DNA from: Pseudooceanicola marinus | Lineage (GTDB): Bacteria > Pseudomonadota > Alphaproteobacteria > Rhodobacterales > Rhodobacteraceae | Length of the DNA stretch: 64,000 bases | NCBI RefSeq assembly: GCF_002786295.1 | Contig: NZ_PGTC01000015.1 | Location: 2,501 to 66,500, forward strand | Direction of reading: 5' to 3' | Shown: positions 59,629-64,000 of the stretch, piece by piece | Layout of the letters: the number at the start of each line of letters is the position of its first letter | Position numbering within the stretch: position 1 is the stretch's first letter | Program-made: the position numbers and the translations under genes | Notes under the pieces: generated by a model | Database searches by the model: none | What the model was told of the DNA's origin: nothing | The model's input: only the letters and a program-made list of their open reading frames with translations

Positions 59629-61047
59629 TCAGGCCAGCAGCAGCACCCAGGCGGTCAGCGCCACCCCGAGGATCAGCACGTAGGGGCCGTTCCAGCGGTG
59701 GCTGACCTCCAGCGGATCCGCATCGCCCAGGCGGGCAGTCAGCATCACCGAGGCGGTGAAGGGCGAGGTGACGCCAGCCATGGCCCAGCCCCCGGTGAAG
59801 GCCAGGACCATCGGTACCGGGGAGATGCCCAGGGCATCGGGCGTGGGCAGCAGCGGGCCGAACAGCGAGACGAAGAGGATCGGGTTCATGCCGATCTGTC
59901 CGCCCAGCGGGATCAGCCAGATCGGCAGCACCAGCACCAGCCAGACCGGCAGGGCGCTCATGTCGAAGCCGGCGGCTGTGACCAGCGGCGCCAGCAGCGT
60001 GCCCGCGCCGGTCCCCAGGAACCCCGCCATGGTCAGCAGCACGATCTCGGACCGCAGGGCCGGCAGTTCGGAGAAGAGGAAGGCGCCGGAGTGTTCGGCC
60101 AGGTAGCGGCCCTGCCGCCCCGCGGGGCCCATGCGCCACAGCCAGACCGCCGCGACCAGCGGGACCACGGCCAGCACGATGCGCGAGGCGGGCAGCCCGG
60201 TCAGCAGGTGCACGGCGGAGACGGGCAGGGCGATCAGCGCCAGCAGGGCCAGCACCGGCAGCAGCACCCGGGGGCCATCGCTGTCCGCCGGGTCGGCGCG
60301 CGTCGGCACCTGTCCGGGGCGCAGCTTCGGCTTGTAGATCCGGTCGATGGTCCAGCCGATCCCGGCCATCAGGGCCGCCGAGACCAGCGAGGGCAGGACG
60401 ACGCTGCCCCAGGTCGCGCCGGGAATCACGGTTGTCGAGATCACCACCGCCAGGGCCAGGGGCGACCAGACCAGCGAGGCGGCAAACCCGCGTTGCACCG
60501 CCAGCAGCATGCGTCGGGTGCGGATGCGGGCGATCTCCGGGTCCGGCTCCGACCGGGCCGAGCTGCGCGCCATGGCGCCCAGCAGGGAGATCGAGCCGTA
60601 GTTCAGCACCAGTGCGAAGACCTGCGCGCCCAGGGTCAGCGCGGTGTAGCGCCGCCCCGGCGGCTGCTGCGCGAGGTAGACGGCGGCGCGGGTGATGCTG
60701 TCGGACAGTTCCGCCGCGTGGCGCAGGGTCGCCAGGGCGCAGAAGAAGGCGAGGATGAAACTGGCCTGGGCCAGCGAGGCGGCCAGCACCTCGCCCGCGT
60801 GGGGCGCGGCGATCACCGCGTAGATGGCCAGGGCGGCGCCCAGCAGGACGAAGACCTGCCGCCCCGCGCGCACCGTGGGCGTCAACCACAGGATCGCCGC
60901 CAGCGTGCCGCCCTCGGCCAGCCAGGCGGCCCCTCGCCAGCCGGTGAAGGCGCTGAGGATGACCCCCAGGACGGCCAGGCACAGCAAGACCCCGGTGATC
61001 CGGTCGTGGCGGGGGCTGGCGGTCAGGTGGGGGATGCGGAGGGTCAT
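59629..61047 (-). CDS. Putative ion-transporter-superfamily membrane protein
   Basis: A 472-residue protein with about twelve membrane helices. A repeated layout, with GTGAGTLLAPLVTAAGF and GGQIGMNPILFVSLFGPLL in the second half, recalls the IT superfamily (DASS, GntP, NhaD types). Substrate unknown. ATG 61047 (MTLRIPHLTASP) is the likely start; the frame is open 110 codons more without similarity. It lies 105 nt from the CoA ligase start, same strand, and could be cotranscribed ahead of it. Confidence 0.72.
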   Translation of the reverse strand: MTLRIPHLTASPRHDRITGVLLCLAVLGVILSAFTGWRGAAWLAEGGTLAAILWLTPTVRAGRQVFVLLGAALAIYAVIAAPHAGEVLAASLAQASFILAFFCALATLRHAAELSDSITRAAVYLAQQPPGRRYTALTLGAQVFALVLNYGSISLLGAMARSSARSEPDPEIARIRTRRMLLAVQRGFAASLVWSPLALAVVISTTVIPGATWGSVVLPSLVSAALMAGIGWTIDRIYKPKLRPGQVPTRADPADSDGPRVLLPVLALLALIALPVSAVHLLTGLPASRIVLAVVPLVAAVWLWRMGPAGRQGRYLAEHSGAFLFSELPALRSEIVLLTMAGFLGTGAGTLLAPLVTAAGFDMSALPVWLVLVLPIWLIPLGGQIGMNPILFVSLFGPLLPTPDALGISPVPMVLAFTGGWAMAGVTSPFTASVMLTARLGDADPLEVSHRWNGPYVLILGVALTAWVLLLA

Positions 61048-61336
61048 GGCGGGTCTTTCGTGACGCCAGTTAGCGGCCCGACCGCGGGGATGGCAAGGGA
61101 AGGGGCGGCTGTCAGGCGCCCTCGCATGGCTGGGCGGCGTGGGGTGCATGGCGGCGCCGAGCGGCGCGCGGGCTGCAGGAACCGGCCACCGCCGGGCCGG
61201 TCGCGCCAAGGGGGGGCCGCGGGCCCGGTCCGCGTCCCTCTGCCGCTTGGAAAACACCGACGAAGGGTCCATATAGGCGGCTAGCAGGCGCACGGGGACG
61301 TGCGCGGGACGAGATACAGCACCAGGGGAGCCAGCC

Positions 61337-62257
61337 ATGATCGAGCTCGGAACCGGCCAGAACACCGATGCGCCCAAGGGCGATTACGTCAAGGATGTCA
61401 GCGAAGCGACCTTCATGCAGGACGTGGTCGAGGCCAGCCAGGAAGTGCCGGTCATCGTCGACTTCTGGGCGCCCTGGTGTGGCCCCTGCAAGACCTTGGG
61501 CCCGGCGCTGGAAGAGGCGGTGAACGCCGCCGGTGGCGCGGTGAAGATGGCCAAGGTCAACGTCGACGAGAACCAGATGATCGCCAGCCAGATGCGGGTG
61601 CAGTCGATCCCCACGGTTTACGCCTTCTTCCAGGGTCAGCCGGTCGACGGCTTCCAGGGTGCGCTGCCGCCCTCGGAGGTGAAGACCTTCGTTGACAAGC
61701 TGGTGGCGATGTCGCCGGGCGGCGCCGATGGCGGGCTGGACGATGCGATTGCCGCCGCCGAGGAGATGCTGGCCGAGGGGGCCGCCGCCGACGCGGCCCA
61801 GACCTTTGCCGCCATCCTGCAGGAAGACCCGGCCAACGCCCCGGCCTACGGCGGGCTGGTGCGCGCCCACCTGGCGCTGGATGAGGTCGAGCAGGCCGAG
61901 GCGATCCTGAACGGCGCGCCGGCCGAGATCAGCACCGCGCCCGAGCTGGAGGCGGCCCATGCCCAGCTGGAACTGGCCAAGCAGGCCGCCGAAGCCGGCC
62001 CTGTGGCCGAGCTTCAGACCAAGGTCGAGGCCAACCCCGAGGATCACCAGGCCCGGTTCGACCTTGCACAGGCGCTTTACGCCTCGGGGCAGGTGCAGGA
62101 GGCCGTCGACCAGCTGTTGGAGCTGTTCCGCCGCGATCGGGAATGGAACGACGCCGCCGCCAAGCAGCAGCTGTTCACCATCTTCGACGCGCTGAAGCCG
62201 CAGGATCCGATCGTCCTGGCCGGACGCCGCAAATTGTCCTCGATGATTTTCGCCTGA
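61337..62257 (+). CDS. Thioredoxin-TPR protein (CnoX/YbbN type)
   Basis: A 306-residue protein. The thioredoxin domain (about 20-125) has the full active site WCGPC (47-51), unlike E. coli CnoX, which has SxxC. TPR-like helices follow (about 135-300). These are redox-linked holdase chaperones. GGGGAG lies 6 nt before the ATG. The next gene follows after 19 nt; an operon with the Lon-N and Trm112-like genes is likely. Confidence 0.92.
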   Translation: MIELGTGQNTDAPKGDYVKDVSEATFMQDVVEASQEVPVIVDFWAPWCGPCKTLGPALEEAVNAAGGAVKMAKVNVDENQMIASQMRVQSIPTVYAFFQGQPVDGFQGALPPSEVKTFVDKLVAMSPGGADGGLDDAIAAAEEMLAEGAAADAAQTFAAILQEDPANAPAYGGLVRAHLALDEVEQAEAILNGAPAEISTAPELEAAHAQLELAKQAAEAGPVAELQTKVEANPEDHQARFDLAQALYASGQVQEAVDQLLELFRRDREWNDAAAKQQLFTIFDALKPQDPIVLAGRRKLSSMIFA

Positions 62258-62276
62258 CGGGCTTTCCGGGTGCGCC

Positions 62277-62942
62277 ATGCGGTCTAGCTTCTACCAGATG
62301 ATGACGCCCGCTGACCTGCCCGACGTGATTCCCGTCTTTCCCCTGCCAGGCGCGTTGCTTCTGCCGCGCGCCCGGCTTCCGCTGCACCTGTTCGAGCCGC
62401 GCTACCTGGCGATGTTCGAGGATGTGCTGAAGACACCGCATCGCCTGATCGGTATGATCCAGCCCAACGAGATGGCCGGCGAGGGGCAGCACGGGCTGCA
62501 CCGCATCGGCTGCGCCGGTCGGGTCACCCAGTTCTCCGAAACCGAGGACGGGCGCTACATGATCACCCTGACCGGCATCTCGCGCTACCGCATGGGGGAT
62601 GAGGTCACGGGGTTCACCCCCTACAGGCGCTTTTCGGTCGACTGGGCCGGGTTCGAACACGACCTGGCGCCCAGTGACAGCGACCCCGATTTCCGCCGCG
62701 ATGCCTTCATGCCGTTGCTGTCGCGCTATTTCGAGGATCAGGGCCTGTCGACCGATTGGGAGACGCTGAAGGAAGCGGATGACGAATTGCTCATCAACTC
62801 CTTGTCCATGCTCCTGAATTTCTCCAATGATGAGAAACAGGCGCTGCTGGAGGCGCCCTCGCTGACAACACGCCGCGAAACGCTTGTGACGCTACTGGAA
62901 TATGCGCTGCGCGGTGGAGACGGACAGGAATTGCTGCAATGA
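62277..62942 (+). CDS. Lon N-terminal (LON substrate-binding) domain protein
   Basis: A 221-residue protein that is only the LON-N domain: [35 protein letters not shown] (about 17-51), and [15 protein letters not shown]. There is no ATPase or protease part. Probable substrate-binding or adaptor protein. The Met at residue 8 is another possible start. Ends in a 4-nt overlap with the next gene. Confidence 0.88.
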   Translation: MRSSFYQMMTPADLPDVIPVFPLPGALLLPRARLPLHLFEPRYLAMFEDVLKTPHRLIGMIQPNEMAGEGQHGLHRIGCAGRVTQFSETEDGRYMITLTGISRYRMGDEVTGFTPYRRFSVDWAGFEHDLAPSDSDPDFRRDAFMPLLSRYFEDQGLSTDWETLKEADDELLINSLSMLLNFSNDEKQALLEAPSLTTRRETLVTLLEYALRGGDGQELLQ

Positions 62943-63145
62943 CCGACACCCCCGAGGCCCCGGCGCCCGCCCAGCCCCTTTTCGACCGCCGCATGCTGGA
63001 GGCGCTGGTCTGTCCGCAGAGCCATGCGACCCTGCGCTACGACGCCGCGGCGGATGAGCTGATTTCCGACGCGGCCGGCCTGGCCTTCCCGATCCGCAAC
63101 GGCATCCCGGTGATGCTGGTGGACGAGGCGCGCCGGCTGGACTGA
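62939..63145 (+). CDS. Trm112-family (YcaR-like) small protein
   Basis: A 68-residue protein of the Trm112/UPF0434 family: [19 protein letters not shown] and [21 protein letters not shown]. Only one cysteine of the zinc ribbon remains, so zinc binding is doubtful. In eukaryotes Trm112 activates methyltransferases; in bacteria its role is unknown. Confidence 0.88.
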   Translation: MTDTPEAPAPAQPLFDRRMLEALVCPQSHATLRYDAAADELISDAAGLAFPIRNGIPVMLVDEARRLD

Positions 63146-63180
63146 CCGCCGCTGCGGCTGTCGGCCCATTTAAATGATAT

Positions 63181-63213
63181 GGCCCCGTTGCCGATGGCGG
63201 CGGGGCCTTTTGT
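63181..63213 (+). terminator. Intrinsic terminator after the trx-lonN-trm112 unit
   Basis: GGCCCCG (63181-63187) pairs with CGGGGCC (63201-63207), with an inner TGCCG/CGGCG-like part, followed by TTTTGTT. It also divides this unit from the convergent ubiH-type gene. Confidence 0.8.
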
Positions 63214-63249
63214 TCCTGCGGCCGGGGCGGGACATTGTCCGCCCAGGTC

Positions 63250-64000
63250 TCAGCGCATCAGGTCGGGCAGATCGCCGGTCAGGCCCGCCGCCTCGCGGAT
63301 GAAGGTGCGGCGCAGTCCGGGCATCCGGTTGACCAGCCCCAGGCCGAGGTCGCGGCCGGCGCGCAAAAGCGGGTTGTCGTTGGAAAACAGCTTGTTCGTC
63401 AGGTCCGTGGCCATCGCCAGGCTGGCGGTGTCGAAGCGGCGCCATTCCTCGTAGCGTTTCAGCACATCCAGCGCGCCGATGTCCTCGCCCCGGTCCTTCG
63501 CCTCGGTCAGCACCTGCGCCAGAGCGCCAACGTCGCGCAACCCCGCGTTCAGCCCCTGGCCCGCGATCGGGTGCATGCCATGGGCCGCATCACCGACAAG
63601 CGCCAGGCGCCAGCCGGCGAATTCCTCGCAGACCGACAAGACGAGCGGGTAGAGGAACCGCTGTCCTTCGAGGGAAATCTCGCCCAGAAAATCGCCGAAG
63701 CGGGGGCGCAGCGCCTCCAGGTACTCGTCGTCGGACAGGGCCTGGATGGCCTTGGCGGTGGCGTCCCGTTCGCTCCAGACGATGGAGGAGCGGTTGCCAG
63801 GCAGGGGCAGGATCGCCAGCGGGCCCGGCGGCATGAAGAACTGATGCGCGACGCCGTGGTGCGGTTTTTCGTGGGCAATGGCGCAGACCAGCGCGGTCTG
63901 GCCGTAGCCCCAGCCATGGCGGCGGATGCCAGCGCGCTGCGCGGTGGCGCTTTTCTTGCCGTCGCAGCCGATAACCACGCGCCCGCGCAGCACTTCGCCG
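63250..64000 (-). CDS. UbiH/COQ6-family FAD-dependent hydroxylase, partial
   Basis: The C-terminal 250 residues of a flavin monooxygenase in ubiquinone synthesis; the N-terminal FAD-binding part lies beyond the window end. VVIGCDGKKSATAQRAGI is the second FAD region (DG motif), and LVGDAAHGMHPIAGQGLNAGLRDVGAL the GD motif. The first in-window codon that could look like a start (GTG 63993) is internal, because the frame continues to 64000. The exact ring position hydroxylated cannot be told. Confidence 0.9.
   Translation of the reverse strand, partial: GEVLRGRVVIGCDGKKSATAQRAGIRRHGWGYGQTALVCAIAHEKPHHGVAHQFFMPPGPLAILPLPGNRSSIVWSERDATAKAIQALSDDEYLEALRPRFGDFLGEISLEGQRFLYPLVLSVCEEFAGWRLALVGDAAHGMHPIAGQGLNAGLRDVGALAQVLTEAKDRGEDIGALDVLKRYEEWRRFDTASLAMATDLTNKLFSNDNPLLRAGRDLGLGLVNRMPGLRRTFIREAAGLTGDLPDLMR

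Noticed and set aside
58000-61284. 1094-codon open frame on the plus strand
   Set aside because: It runs antisense through the CoA ligase and transporter genes; His/Gln/Arg-rich, no domain, a GC-frame artefact.

Overview
The window is a GC-rich chromosomal segment that reads as an alphaproteobacterium of the Rhodobacteraceae (Roseobacter group). The evidence is the alphaproteobacterial 5S sequence, a 23S rRNA with an extended helix 9, MipZ in place of Min proteins, an mreBCD-mrdA-rodA block, the rpsA-ihfB-lapA-trpF-trpB order, and several small families common in this group (GSCFA, DUF6525, DUF2237, DUF2332, Stf0 sulfotransferase). Ectoine synthesis points to a marine or saline habitat. Genes are dense and often overlap by 1 to 8 nt. 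I see no insertion sequence, prophage, CRISPR array or toxin-antitoxin pair.

Layout. 1-3203: end of an rRNA operon (23S, 5S, terminator, no tRNA after 5S). 3419-4872: a glycosyltransferase and a PagL-type lipid A deacylase. 4921-9589: ectoine locus, ectR divergent from ectABC-ask, closed by a terminator. 9624-12923: zinc uptake locus, znuA divergent from zur-znuC-znuB around two candidate Zur boxes. 12941-14309: DinB-fold protein and mipZ. 14509-16442: an APC-type permease with an anomalous start, then rplS-rpmE. 16761-22467: the elongasome operon mreB-mreC-mreD-mrdA-rodA. 22688-29001: rlmJ, sugar acetyltransferase, thioesterase, DUF808 protein, P-loop kinase, leuA with a leucine-rich leader, nitroreductase. 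29338-36244: aroA-membrane protein-cmk, SDR, a Zur-box-linked COG0523 GTPase, DUF6525 protein, and a GSCFA/SGNH pair. 36580-42410: rpsA, ihfB, lapA, trpF, sulfotransferase, trpB. 42566-50316: K+ channel with zinc ribbon, IsdG-like monooxygenase, rplY, pth, DUF2332, DUF2237, lldD, SBF transporter, secreted protein. 50391-56947: trpA, L,D-transpeptidase, ribA, OmpR-type regulator with a candidate sRNA downstream, chemoreceptor, secreted protein. 57029-64000: xth, DmdB-like CoA ligase, a large transporter, thioredoxin-TPR, Lon-N domain protein, Trm112-like protein, and a truncated UbiH-type hydroxylase.

How the parts connect. Three sites resembling TATGTTATAnTATAACATA lie at znuA, zur-znuCB and, 20 kb away, the COG0523 GTPase gene; together they suggest a local zinc-starvation regulon. 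The leuA leader has the parts of ribosome-mediated attenuation: a short ORF ending in leucine codons, with its stop inside a perfect 10-bp RNA hairpin. Cell-shape genes (mre/mrd/rodA) and division-site control (mipZ) are close together. The trp genes are scattered: trpF and trpB are split by a reversed sulfotransferase gene, and trpA lies 8 kb away on the other strand.

I found no clearly new multi-gene system. The least explained signals are the structured, terminator-ended RNA at about 53822-53921, a permease whose conserved-looking N-terminus has no standard start codon, the leuA attenuator, and a two-hairpin intergenic repeat present twice.
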